Of a stretch of DNA of 64,000 nt, positions 53,645 through 61,798 are shown in pieces. Position 1 is the stretch's first letter. Every line of letters begins with the position of its first letter. Source of the DNA: Candidatus Brocadia sp. (GTDB lineage Bacteria; Planctomycetota; Brocadiia; Brocadiales; Brocadiaceae); the NCBI GenBank assembly GCA_011525665.1, contig WYAU01000088.1:43439-107438 (forward strand), written 5' to 3'. The notes beneath the pieces are model-generated. The model saw only the letters and a program-made list of their open reading frames with translations, did no database searches and had not been told where the DNA came from. The translations under genes were made by a program, and so were the position numbers.

Positions 53645-56016
53645 ATTTTCACAAGGTGTTATTGCAGGCTGCGAGCTTAGTCGCAGTGCTTGTTATGACC
53701 TTGTGTTTTGGGTGTTCGGGAGTTCTCGGTGCCTCAATTCAAGACAATACAACCGGGATTATTAAAAAGATCGAAATCAAGGGAAACCATCGAATCAGTA
53801 CCGCCGCAATAAAAAGCAGTATCCGGGTAAAAGAAGGTGATCCTTATGATCCGCAGTTGGTAAGTCAGGATGTAGATGCAATCTGGTCGTTAGGGTTCTT
53901 TGATAACCTAGAAGTAGAGCTTGAGGAGGTACCGGCGGGATTAAAGCTGATATTTCTTGTAACCGAGCGGGCGGTAATTGACGAGATACAGTTTCAGGGC
54001 AATACGAAGATCAAGACCAAAAAACTGAAAAGGCAGATTGAGATAAAGCAGGGAGATTATTTAAAGCAGTATCTTCTGAAACTGGACGAAGATAAAATAA
54101 AGGAACTTTACATCAAGAAATGCTTCAACCGGGTGAAGGTGCGTGCAGAAAGTAAGGTTGTGGAGGGGAAAACGGTGGTGATTTTTACTATTGACGAAGG
54201 CCCCAAGGTTCGTATTGCCAGGATCGCGTTTAAGGGAAATAAAGGTTTCAAGCGGAGAAAACTCTTGAAACAAATGGAAACCAGACAAAAACGTTTTCCA
54301 ACGTTTATCTTTCCCGGCCGGTTTGATCAACGAAAGTTCCAGTCCGATATTGAGAAGGTAAAAGAATTTTACATGAACAATGGATGGTTAGATGTGGATG
54401 TGGGGTGGGAAATAACATACAGCGATGACAGCAAGATGTACATTACCATTCATATAAAAGAGGGCGAAAGGTATTATGTGGAAAGCTTGCAGATATATGG
54501 AGCAAGCCTTTTTACAGAAGAGGAATTGAAGGAAAAGTTGAAATTGAAAACCGACGGCCCTTTCTTTCTTGATGCTGTTGAAAAAGATACCTATCAGATC
54601 CGTTTGACTTATGGGGAACAGGGGTACATAACGGCCGTTGTGAAAGAGAAACATACCTTTAGTTCTGAAGGCGCACGGGTAAATGTTTCGTTTACAATAG
54701 ATGAAAAGGACAGGCATTATATTGAAAAGATTAAAATAATCGGAAATGATAAGACGAGAGACAATGTCATCCGGCGGCAGTTGACGTTTTATCCCGGAGA
54801 AAAGTTAGATACGGAGAAGATACGTGATAGCCAGAGACGTTTGGCCAATACGGGGTACTTTGACATGGAGTCGGGCATGCCTGCGGGGATAAATTTTGAA
54901 CAAGGTTCTGAACCGAATAAGCAAAATATTCTGGTAGAGGTAAAAGAAGGAAGGACGGGGATGTTGCGGTTTGGCGGGGGTTATGGAGCAAACGTGGGGG
55001 CATTCGGTGATATTTCATATACGGACAGGAATTTTGATGTTACAGATCTGCCGAAGAGTCTGAACGACTTTTTGCAGGGTAATGCCTTCCGTGGGGCCGG
55101 TGAGATATTAACTTTGCGGTTTAGTCCCGGTTTTCAGAGGACGGAAATTCTGGCGTCTCTGACCAACCCCTCCGTTTTTGACTCTCCCTATAGCGCGGGA
55201 ATAAGCCTCTTTAATTACCTGAGATGGTATCGCGAATATCAGCAACAAATGATCGGTTCGCGAGTTTCCATAGGAAGGGAAATACAGAGAGATTTTTTTG
55301 TAAGATTGAGTCCGGAATTTGATATTATAGATATTGACAGACGGGATAATAGGGAAGATACTCCACAGGATGTCCTGGAGGTTGAGGGGAGTCATCTGAA
55401 GGCGGGTATTACGCTGTCTGCAAATATGATGAGAACAGATAATATATTTATGCCATCGAAAGGATATGAAGGGGAATCTTCTTTGGAATTTGCCGGACTG
55501 GATGTGGACATAGCAAAATATAAATTTCAGGCAACGAAATACAATACGCTCTTTGAAATTCCCAAATGGGGAAAACACGTTATTGCCTACAGCGGCACTT
55601 TTGGGGTTGTAGAATCAACTTCCGGGGCGGAAGTCCCGATCTTTGAAAGATTTTTTGCCGGTGGTTATGGCTCTATCAGAGGATTTGAATATAGAGGTGT
55701 TTCCCCGATTGACGAAAAGACCGGTGATCAAATTGGGGGTAATATACTGGTGTTGTTGAATACGGAATATCTTATACCTATCTATCGAGATATTATCCGC
55801 GCGGCTGTTTTCGTTGACAGTGGAAAGACCGATGAAAAAGTCAGTGATATTAATTTTGACCGCTTCAGGCTATCCACGGGTCTCGGTCTGAGGCTGAGTA
55901 TTCCTTTTCTTGGGCGTTCTACTATTTCGATTGACTACGGTATACCTGTCATAAAAGAGGAAGGGGATGAAACCCAGTCGTTTTCATTTAATTTCGGAGG
56001 AGGCAGTAGCTTTTAA
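53641..56016 (+). CDS. bamA: Outer-membrane protein assembly factor BamA (Omp85)
   Basis: 791 residues, normal length. A signal peptide (VLLQAASLVAVLVMTLCFGC) is followed by five POTRA-like repeats (~residues 35-420) with VRIARIAFKGNKGFKRRKL and YIEKIKIIGNDKTRDNVIRR as clear examples. The C-terminal barrel has GGYGSIRGFEYRG, the VRGF/Y-like loop-6 motif (here IRGF) that is universal in Omp85, and ends FSFNFGGGSSF. It inserts beta-barrel proteins such as the porin at 39346-40995. skp follows by 2 bases. Confidence 0.95.
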   Translation: MNFHKVLLQAASLVAVLVMTLCFGCSGVLGASIQDNTTGIIKKIEIKGNHRISTAAIKSSIRVKEGDPYDPQLVSQDVDAIWSLGFFDNLEVELEEVPAGLKLIFLVTERAVIDEIQFQGNTKIKTKKLKRQIEIKQGDYLKQYLLKLDEDKIKELYIKKCFNRVKVRAESKVVEGKTVVIFTIDEGPKVRIARIAFKGNKGFKRRKLLKQMETRQKRFPTFIFPGRFDQRKFQSDIEKVKEFYMNNGWLDVDVGWEITYSDDSKMYITIHIKEGERYYVESLQIYGASLFTEEELKEKLKLKTDGPFFLDAVEKDTYQIRLTYGEQGYITAVVKEKHTFSSEGARVNVSFTIDEKDRHYIEKIKIIGNDKTRDNVIRRQLTFYPGEKLDTEKIRDSQRRLANTGYFDMESGMPAGINFEQGSEPNKQNILVEVKEGRTGMLRFGGGYGANVGAFGDISYTDRNFDVTDLPKSLNDFLQGNAFRGAGEILTLRFSPGFQRTEILASLTNPSVFDSPYSAGISLFNYLRWYREYQQQMIGSRVSIGREIQRDFFVRLSPEFDIIDIDRRDNREDTPQDVLEVEGSHLKAGITLSANMMRTDNIFMPSKGYEGESSLEFAGLDVDIAKYKFQATKYNTLFEIPKWGKHVIAYSGTFGVVESTSGAEVPIFERFFAGGYGSIRGFEYRGVSPIDEKTGDQIGGNILVLLNTEYLIPIYRDIIRAAVFVDSGKTDEKVSDINFDRFRLSTGLGLRLSIPFLGRSTISIDYGIPVIKEEGDETQSFSFNFGGGSSF

Positions 56017-56018
56017 CT

Positions 56019-56672
56019 ATGAAGTTAGAAAAACCAGCAGAGAAGAATGGCAAAAGAGGAAGAATGATTTTTGCTGTGGCATGTCTTGCATATTTGTGCC
56101 TGTTTTCGTCGGGAGGTATACAGGCAAAGGAACCCGCCACAGCCGGTTCTTCTTCAAAAGGGCTAAAAATCGGAGTCGTGGATTTGAATACGGTGTTTGA
56201 GAAGTATGAAAAAAGGAAGATGTTTGATGTCCAGCTCAAAGAGCAGGAAAAGCAGTACCAGAAGATTGTCAATGATAAAAAGAAAGAGCTGGTGAGCTTG
56301 GGCGAGAAAATACAGCTATTGGATCTCGGAAGTGAGGCCAGGAAAAAAGACGAGGAAGTCTTTGAAAAAAAGAATATGGAATTGGAGTCCTATGCAAAGT
56401 TTGCGGAAAAGAGCCTCATGAAAAAGTACAAGGACTATTTCGAAAGTCTCTACACGGAAGTTTGCAGGGAAGTGGAAGATATAGGCAGTCGCGAACAATA
56501 TGATTTAATCATTAAAAAGGAGGAGCCGGAACTGCAGAGCGGGGGAATCACTGAATTGCAGTTTAAAGTCGGAATAAAAACCGTCTTGTACCATTCCGGT
56601 TCTGTAGACATTACCGATCAGGTGATTGATAACCTGAATAAAAAGCATTCAGCGGCAAGCAAGGGAAAGTAG
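56019..56672 (+). CDS. skp: OmpH/Skp-family periplasmic chaperone
   Basis: 217 residues. An N-terminal signal/anchor segment (MIFAVACLAYLCLFSSGGIQA, preceded by a basic stretch) leads to IGVVDLNTVFEKYEKRKMFD, the usual Skp start strand, and then two long charged helices (~residues 70-145) forming the jellyfish tentacles. The C-terminus returns to a short beta segment YDLIIKKEEPEL. Skp holds unfolded outer-membrane proteins for BamA. It lies between bamA and lpxC as in many Gram-negative genomes. Confidence 0.85.
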   Translation: MKLEKPAEKNGKRGRMIFAVACLAYLCLFSSGGIQAKEPATAGSSSKGLKIGVVDLNTVFEKYEKRKMFDVQLKEQEKQYQKIVNDKKKELVSLGEKIQLLDLGSEARKKDEEVFEKKNMELESYAKFAEKSLMKKYKDYFESLYTEVCREVEDIGSREQYDLIIKKEEPELQSGGITELQFKVGIKTVLYHSGSVDITDQVIDNLNKKHSAASKGK

Positions 56673-56675
56673 CTT

Positions 56676-57530
56676 GTGAACAGCACACAAAAAACCATTG
56701 GGCAAGAGTTCGAGTGTACGGGAGTGGGGATGTTTCGGGGGGGGACTACAAGGCTCCGTTTTAAACCGGCGCCGCTAAATTCGGGCATCTTTTTTGTTCG
56801 CGTGGATTTGCCTCACCAACCGAAGGTGCCGGCTCACGTTCATGCCTTGTCAAGCAATTATAAACGCATATTCTTGAAAAACAAAGGAGCAGAGGTCGAA
56901 AGTGTCGAACATTTAATGGCTGCTTTGGCTGGATTGGGGATCGACAATATTGAAATCGAAATAAACGGCCAGGAAATTCCTGCTGGTGATGGAAGCGCCA
57001 AAATGTTTGTGGATGCTCTCAAAAAGGCGGGTATCGTTGAACTGGGTGGGGAAAAAAGGGTTTTTGTCGTAAAATCCCCGATAATCGTGAGTAGTGGCGA
57101 CGCCCGTGTTATGGCGATGCCTTATGAAAAAGGGCTGCTGTTTTCGTATACCCTGGATTTTAACGGTTCTTTCATCAAACAGCAAACCTATGACATCGAG
57201 TTTACGGAAGAAAATTTCTGCAAAGAGATCGCGCCGGCAAGGACATTTGGCCTGAGTACCTATGTTGAAGAGTTCAAGAAGCTTGGTTTGGGAAAAGGGG
57301 TTACCGACGATAATAGTATTATCGTGCATGAAGACGGAAGATTAACAAAGCCGATTTCCATGAAGCCCGCCGAATTGAGGTTCCCCGATGAATTTGTAAG
57401 ACATAAAATCTTAGACCTCGTAGGAGACCTTTACCTGGCAAATGTATTAATTCAAGGGCGTATTGTTGCAAGCAGATCCGGTCATTCTCTGAATGTTCAA
57501 CTGGCAGAGAAAATTGCTAGGGTTGTGTGA
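56676..57530 (+). CDS. lpxC: UDP-3-O-acyl-N-acetylglucosamine deacetylase
   Basis: 284 residues from GTG 56676, 3 bases after skp. It is the committed zinc-dependent step of lipid A synthesis. Zinc ligands and catalytic residues are seen in SVEHLMAALAGLGIDN (His, ~residue 77), GDGSAKMFVDAL, the FVRHKILDLVGDLYLA block (His and Asp, ~240-255) and ASRSGHSLNVQLA (catalytic His, ~267). The family normally has ~300 residues. The next gene's real start lies 71 bases downstream. Confidence 0.94.
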   Translation: MNSTQKTIGQEFECTGVGMFRGGTTRLRFKPAPLNSGIFFVRVDLPHQPKVPAHVHALSSNYKRIFLKNKGAEVESVEHLMAALAGLGIDNIEIEINGQEIPAGDGSAKMFVDALKKAGIVELGGEKRVFVVKSPIIVSSGDARVMAMPYEKGLLFSYTLDFNGSFIKQQTYDIEFTEENFCKEIAPARTFGLSTYVEEFKKLGLGKGVTDDNSIIVHEDGRLTKPISMKPAELRFPDEFVRHKILDLVGDLYLANVLIQGRIVASRSGHSLNVQLAEKIARVV

Positions 57531-57601
57531 CCTGGCCGGGCAGGGTTATAGTGGCAGTATCGCTGAAAGAGAGGAAACATGCAAAGAAAAGGGAAAACGA
57601 G

Positions 57602-58420
57602 ATGAAAATTCACAAGTCGGCAATCGTGCACCCCCGTGCCGTTTTGGGCAAAGGGGTCGAAATTGGCCCTTTTTCTATAATAGGCGCAGACGTTACGATC
57701 GGTGATGGTACCGTTATAAAAAATCATGTTACGGTGACGGGAAATACAATCCTGGGAAAAAATAATGTTGTTTATCCCAATTCCGTTTTGGGTGCCGAGC
57801 CGCAGGACCTTAAATATCGCGGCGAGCTCACCTCTCTTGTGATGGGTGATTGCAACGTCGTGCGGGAAGGGGTAACCATTAATATAGGTACGGCCGGTGG
57901 GGGAGAAAAAACGGTGATAGGCGATAATAATTTTTTCATGGCCTGTGCACATATTGCCCATGATTGTATTATCGAGGATAATGTTCTTCTGGCGAATGGG
58001 GTGTTGCTGGGTGGCCATGTTGCGGTGGAGAGGGGTGCAAAGCTCATGGGGCTTGTTGGTATTCAGCCTTTTGTAACCATCGGGAGGTATGCGTACGTGG
58101 GGGGGCATACCAGGATTGTTCAAGATGTTCCCCCCTATGTGATTATAGAAGGCCATCCGGCAAAGATACGCCAGGTGAATATCGTTGGATTGGAGAGAGA
58201 AGGTTTTTCAAAAGAGCGGATTGACGAAATCAAAGAGGCCTTTCAGGCATTGTTTCGTTCCAAAGAATTGAATAAAAGCAAGGCGCTGGAAGAATTGGAA
58301 AGGAAAGAAGATATTTCTCCTGAGGTCAGGTATCTTATTGCATTTCTGAGAAAGATTGATAAGGGTAAGTTCGGAAGGTACCGGGAGTCTTTTCGATATT
58401 CGGCGGTGGCGGCAACGTAA
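57602..58420 (+). CDS. lpxA: UDP-N-acetylglucosamine O-acyltransferase (LpxA)
   Basis: 272 residues from ATG 57602; the open frame reaches back to 57527 but those codons are not LpxA-like. LpxA transfers a hydroxyacyl chain to the sugar 3-position of UDP-GlcNAc (or an amide analogue). A left-handed beta-helix of hexapeptides begins IHKSAIVHPRAVLGKGVEIG. The catalytic His is in MACAHIAHDCIIEDN, and GGHTRIVQDVPPYVIIEGHPA follows, then a helical C-terminal domain. It is followed at 2 bases by a Gfo/Idh oxidoreductase gene, which may change the substrate. Confidence 0.93.
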   Translation: MKIHKSAIVHPRAVLGKGVEIGPFSIIGADVTIGDGTVIKNHVTVTGNTILGKNNVVYPNSVLGAEPQDLKYRGELTSLVMGDCNVVREGVTINIGTAGGGEKTVIGDNNFFMACAHIAHDCIIEDNVLLANGVLLGGHVAVERGAKLMGLVGIQPFVTIGRYAYVGGHTRIVQDVPPYVIIEGHPAKIRQVNIVGLEREGFSKERIDEIKEAFQALFRSKELNKSKALEELERKEDISPEVRYLIAFLRKIDKGKFGRYRESFRYSAVAAT

Positions 58421-58422
58421 AT

Positions 58423-59457
58423 ATGTCAAAAATAAAGGTTGCGGTGGTTGGTGTCGGTCACCTTGGAAAGGAACATGCAAGGGTCTATACAGAGCTGCCG
58501 GGAGTAGAGTTGGTCGGCGTAGTGGATGTGCAGCGTAACCAGGCGGAAAAAATTGCCCGGCAGTATCATACGCAGTCCTTCTCAAATTATAAGGAAATAA
58601 TCGGAAAAGTTACGGCAGTAAGCATTGCAGTGCCCACAAAGTCGCATTACGCCATAGCAAAGGAATTCCTGAATCATGGAGTTCACGTTATGATCGAAAA
58701 ACCCATGACGGGCACGGTATCCGAGGCAAGAGAATTGATCGGTATTAGCAAAGCGAATGGGTTGGTGCTTCAGGCAGGGTATATAGAACGATTTAACCCT
58801 GCGATAGCTGCAATTAAGAAACTTTCCATTAATCCGCGGTTTATCGAGTGCCACCGGTTGAGCCCCTTTACATTTCGCTCCGCGGATATTGGAGTTGTTC
58901 TGGATTTGATGATACATGACCTCGACATAATCCTGCACATCACGGGTTCGAAGGTTAAAAAATTCGATGCCGTGGGGGTAAACGTTATTTCGGATAAAGA
59001 GGATATTGCGAACGTCCGCATTCAATTTCAGAACGGATGTGTGGCAAATGTAACTGCAAGCCGTGTGTCCCTTGCCTCCATGCGAAAGATGAGGTTGTTT
59101 TCGCAGGATTCATATATTTCCATTGATTATCTGAAAAAGGATGCGTTAATATACAAAAAATCACCGGCGCTGACTCTGAAGGCGTTGAATATCTCCGAAA
59201 TGGATGTTTCCACTATCGCGGATTTGAAAAGTTACGTGTTTGGCGACCTGTTAAAGATAGAGCATATAAAGATGGATGACTGTGAACCACTCAGAAAAGA
59301 ACTGGAGTCTTTTGTGAATTGCATTGTGGATCGGAAAGAGCCGGTTGTTTCCGGCGAGGAAGGCTTAAAGGCCATTGAGGTTGCAAATGATATTTTGTGC
59401 GAGATAGAGAAAAATCTTAAACTCGCTTACCATGTGGATAAGGAGGATAAAATATGA
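58423..59457 (+). CDS. Gfo/Idh/MocA-family oxidoreductase, GnnA candidate
   Basis: 344 residues. An N-terminal Rossmann fold begins KVAVVGVGHLGKEHARVY (~residues 4-21), with the family motif IEKPMTG (~92-98, catalytic Lys) and LDLMIHDLDIILHI (~165-178, conserved DxxxHDxD-like element). It oxidises a sugar or sugar nucleotide with NAD(P). Sitting directly after lpxA, it resembles GnnA, which oxidises C3 of UDP-GlcNAc before transamination by GnnB in organisms making amide-linked lipid A. No aminotransferase lies next to it, so the role is inferred from context. The next gene overlaps by 4 bases. Confidence 0.8.
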   Translation: MSKIKVAVVGVGHLGKEHARVYTELPGVELVGVVDVQRNQAEKIARQYHTQSFSNYKEIIGKVTAVSIAVPTKSHYAIAKEFLNHGVHVMIEKPMTGTVSEARELIGISKANGLVLQAGYIERFNPAIAAIKKLSINPRFIECHRLSPFTFRSADIGVVLDLMIHDLDIILHITGSKVKKFDAVGVNVISDKEDIANVRIQFQNGCVANVTASRVSLASMRKMRLFSQDSYISIDYLKKDALIYKKSPALTLKALNISEMDVSTIADLKSYVFGDLLKIEHIKMDDCEPLRKELESFVNCIVDRKEPVVSGEEGLKAIEVANDILCEIEKNLKLAYHVDKEDKI

Positions 59458-60695
59458 CAGCATTTGATTTTTTACATATCGATGCCGAAATTGTTCATGG
59501 GAAGGTTGCAGGTAAGGCAGGTGGGGTGCTCGGCAAGATGTTGCAACCCTACGTTGACCAGTTTTTTGAAAAGATTAATTCCCTGAAGGTGATTGCCAAA
59601 GTTAACGGTATGAACGTATACAACCTTTATAATCCTCCTTTCCCCAGCCAGGCGGGCATGCGGTTTCTCGAAAGAAAATTGAGAATGATGTTATACAAGA
59701 TGGCATTTCCCGTTACGGCGAATCTGGCCATTACACATAAATGCCAGTGTCAATGTATCCATTGTAGCGCCGACCCCTTCATAGACCCTGCCAAAAAAGA
59801 GCTTACCGTGCAGGAAATAAAAAACGTGGTGGATGGGGCATTGGACCTAGGAGCCAGTCTGATTATCTATGTGGGTGGAGAACCGATGCTGCGGGAAGAA
59901 CTCTATGATCTCATTGGCTATGTGGATAAAACCAAAGCCATCCCGATGATATTTACCAATGGATTGCTCCTGACAGAAGAAAACGTTCGGAAACTTGCCA
60001 GGGCGGGTTTGTTCTCTTTAAACATCTCTATAGATAGCAGTGAGCCGGAATTGCACAACGAGTTCCGGGCAGTGCCGGGTTGTTATCAGAAAGCATTTGA
60101 AGGCGCCGAACGTTGCAGGAAGGCTGGTATCCTGACGGGGATCTCCACGTATGCAACCAGCGAGAGTATCAAGACCGGAAAGGTTGAAAAGCTCTTGAAG
60201 ATTGCGCAGGAACAGGGGTTTTCCGAGGTTACGGTCTTTGACTGCATACCATCGGGTAGATTCTTAAAAGATACGTCAAAAATACTAACTGCAGAAGACC
60301 GGAAACAATTGATTGCCCTTACAAAGAAATATCACGAGATGGACCATCCTATGGGGATAAATTGTATGTCCATCATCAATTCGCCGAGGGGCGTAGGATG
60401 CTATGGTGCCCAGTCGCAATTCTATATGACCGCTTATGGTGACATCAACCCCTGCGATTTTAACCCTATTAACTTTGGAAATGTCCGCGAGATGTCCATC
60501 CAGGAGATATGGAAGAAGATGGTAACGCATCCGGATTTTAGCAAGCGATACCCCACCTGCCGTATGCAGAGCAAGGCATACAGGAAGAAATACATTGATC
60601 CACTTCCCAAAAATGTGCGGCTTCCTGTAAAAATAGAGGATATTGCACCGGTTGAATTGGTTGACCAGGAGACTACCCTTGCAGGGGTACGCTAG
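59454..60695 (+). CDS. Radical SAM/SPASM-domain enzyme, unknown substrate
   Basis: 413 residues. The radical SAM cluster motif is THKCQCQCIHCSADPF (C-x3-C-x2-C, ~residues 95-110), followed by VGGEPMLREELYDLIGYVD (SAM-binding GGEP, ~145-163) and LFSLNISIDSSEPELHNEFR. The C-terminal part GVGCYGAQSQF ... GDINPCDFNPINFGNV ... PTCRMQ contains several cysteines in a SPASM-like auxiliary-cluster pattern. An unusual ~90-residue N-terminal region precedes the barrel. Family members modify peptides, carbohydrates or lipids. Coupling to an lpxA-Gfo/Idh pair and to a redox cassette gives two possible contexts; the substrate is unknown. Confidence 0.82.
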   Translation: MTAFDFLHIDAEIVHGKVAGKAGGVLGKMLQPYVDQFFEKINSLKVIAKVNGMNVYNLYNPPFPSQAGMRFLERKLRMMLYKMAFPVTANLAITHKCQCQCIHCSADPFIDPAKKELTVQEIKNVVDGALDLGASLIIYVGGEPMLREELYDLIGYVDKTKAIPMIFTNGLLLTEENVRKLARAGLFSLNISIDSSEPELHNEFRAVPGCYQKAFEGAERCRKAGILTGISTYATSESIKTGKVEKLLKIAQEQGFSEVTVFDCIPSGRFLKDTSKILTAEDRKQLIALTKKYHEMDHPMGINCMSIINSPRGVGCYGAQSQFYMTAYGDINPCDFNPINFGNVREMSIQEIWKKMVTHPDFSKRYPTCRMQSKAYRKKYIDPLPKNVRLPVKIEDIAPVELVDQETTLAGVR

Positions 60696-60818
60696 TTTTT
60701 GGGTTGCGGGCAGAGAAAATATTGTGAAAAATTTCTGTCCCCATACCATCAGAGGGAGATGTTGCCCCCGCAAAATTTTTATTGTTTCTGCATCTTTAAT
60801 CTTTATGGGAGAGAAATT

Positions 60819-61049
60819 ATGGGCAGTGAGGTTCTCATAACGAAGAAAATGAGCACGGGAGAAGTAACAAAGAAATATCCTGCGACAAAGGCGGTATTTA
60901 CGAAATATTTTGGAAAGGGATGTTTCGATTGTCCCTCCTTCGGCACGGAGGATATAAATCTTGCATGCATGATGCATAATACCGACGTCGATAAGTTCGT
61001 GAATGAATTGAATGCAGTGGCCAGTCAGGAGGCAAAAAAGACAATATAA
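60819..61049 (+). CDS. DUF1858-type small redox protein
   Basis: 76 residues from ATG 60819 (GGAGAG six bases upstream); the open frame begins earlier at 60699 but that part overlaps unrelated sequence. The pattern TTGEV-like MSTGEVTKKYPATKAVFTKY ... GKGCFDCPSFG ... ACMMHNTDVDKFVNELN matches DUF1858, a small domain with a C-x-x-C pair that often accompanies hybrid-cluster or NO-related proteins (family knowledge). The two cysteines may form a redox disulfide or bind metal. It begins the DUF1858-cupin-DUF2249-HAO-like run. Confidence 0.75.
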   Translation: MGSEVLITKKMSTGEVTKKYPATKAVFTKYFGKGCFDCPSFGTEDINLACMMHNTDVDKFVNELNAVASQEAKKTI

Positions 61050-61144
61050 AAGGCAGACCGTTCCGCATGTGATTTGACATTGTTGATGTATAACTACAGA
61101 ACAATAACCCCTTTTTAAGATATCTCAGGAGGCTTTGTATAAAT

Positions 61145-61447
61145 TTGGAACCTATTTTTTTAGAAGAAAAAATAACTTTTAATAAAGATCGCTTTATCCC
61201 AAATATTCTTTACGCTTCATCAAAGGTGAAGATGCCTCTTATTTGCATGGAACCCGGACAAGAGATCCCGCCCCATGAAGGACATAGTGTGGGTATTTTC
61301 TACGTAAAAGAAGGTAAAGGAGTTTTTACTCTTGACAACAAAAAGATCGATATGAAAAAGGACATGATTTTTGTCGCCCCAGAGGGGTCTTCCCGGGGGA
61401 TGAAATGCACGGAAAGAATGGTTGTTTTGGCTATCAGTGTGGGATAG
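61145..61447 (+). CDS. Small cupin-domain protein
   Basis: 100 residues from TTG 61145, after AGGAGG. One cupin barrel is visible: EPGQEIPPHEGHSVGIFYVKEG (motif 1 with His-x3-His, ~residues 38-59) and GVFTLDNKKIDMKKDMIFVAPEGS. Such single-cupin proteins bind a metal and small ligands; many act as sensors or in small-molecule turnover near nitrogen-oxide genes. The start codon is uncertain because the spacing from AGGAGG is long (~12 bases). It is followed at 33 bases by DUF2249. Confidence 0.75.
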   Translation: MEPIFLEEKITFNKDRFIPNILYASSKVKMPLICMEPGQEIPPHEGHSVGIFYVKEGKGVFTLDNKKIDMKKDMIFVAPEGSSRGMKCTERMVVLAISVG

Positions 61448-61480
61448 ATATAAAGCGAAAGACAAGGAAAAGGGAGAGAT

Positions 61481-61717
61481 ATGGACAAGATACAGCCTGT
61501 CGTACTGGATGTGAGAAATATTGTGCCGCGGGAAAGACACCCAAAGATATTTAATACCTTTGACGGTCTGAAAAAGGGGGAAATGATGGTCCTGATAAAC
61601 GATCATGACCCCAAACCCTTAAAATATCAATTAGATGCAGAACGGGGCGGACAATTGGACTGGAAATACGTTGAACAAGGGCCTGACGTCTGGAAGGTAG
61701 AAATAACAAAAAAATGA
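61481..61717 (+). CDS. DUF2249-domain protein
   Basis: 78 residues: VVLDVRNIVPRERHPKIFNT, FDGLKKGEMMVLINDHDPKP and LKYQLDAERGGQLDWKYVEQGPDVWKVEI (shown in parts). The LINDHDPKPLxYQ motif defines DUF2249, a small TusA-fold-like domain encoded near denitrification, hemerythrin and NO-stress genes (family knowledge). Its function is not established. It starts 33 bases after the cupin gene and ends 81 bases before the HAO-like cytochrome. Confidence 0.82.
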   Translation: MDKIQPVVLDVRNIVPRERHPKIFNTFDGLKKGEMMVLINDHDPKPLKYQLDAERGGQLDWKYVEQGPDVWKVEITKK

Positions 61718-61798
61718 AACGGCCGATACGGGTTATTGCAGGAGAGATTTTCGTGTATTCTGTATCAGTTAATGATTGTTAAAAAAGGAGAGAAGGAT

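Noticed and set aside
61065..61100. Promoter or FNR-type box before the cupin gene (TTGACATTGTTGATG)
   Set aside because: The TTGACA to TATAAC distance is only 9 bases and the half-sites are direct rather than inverted repeats.
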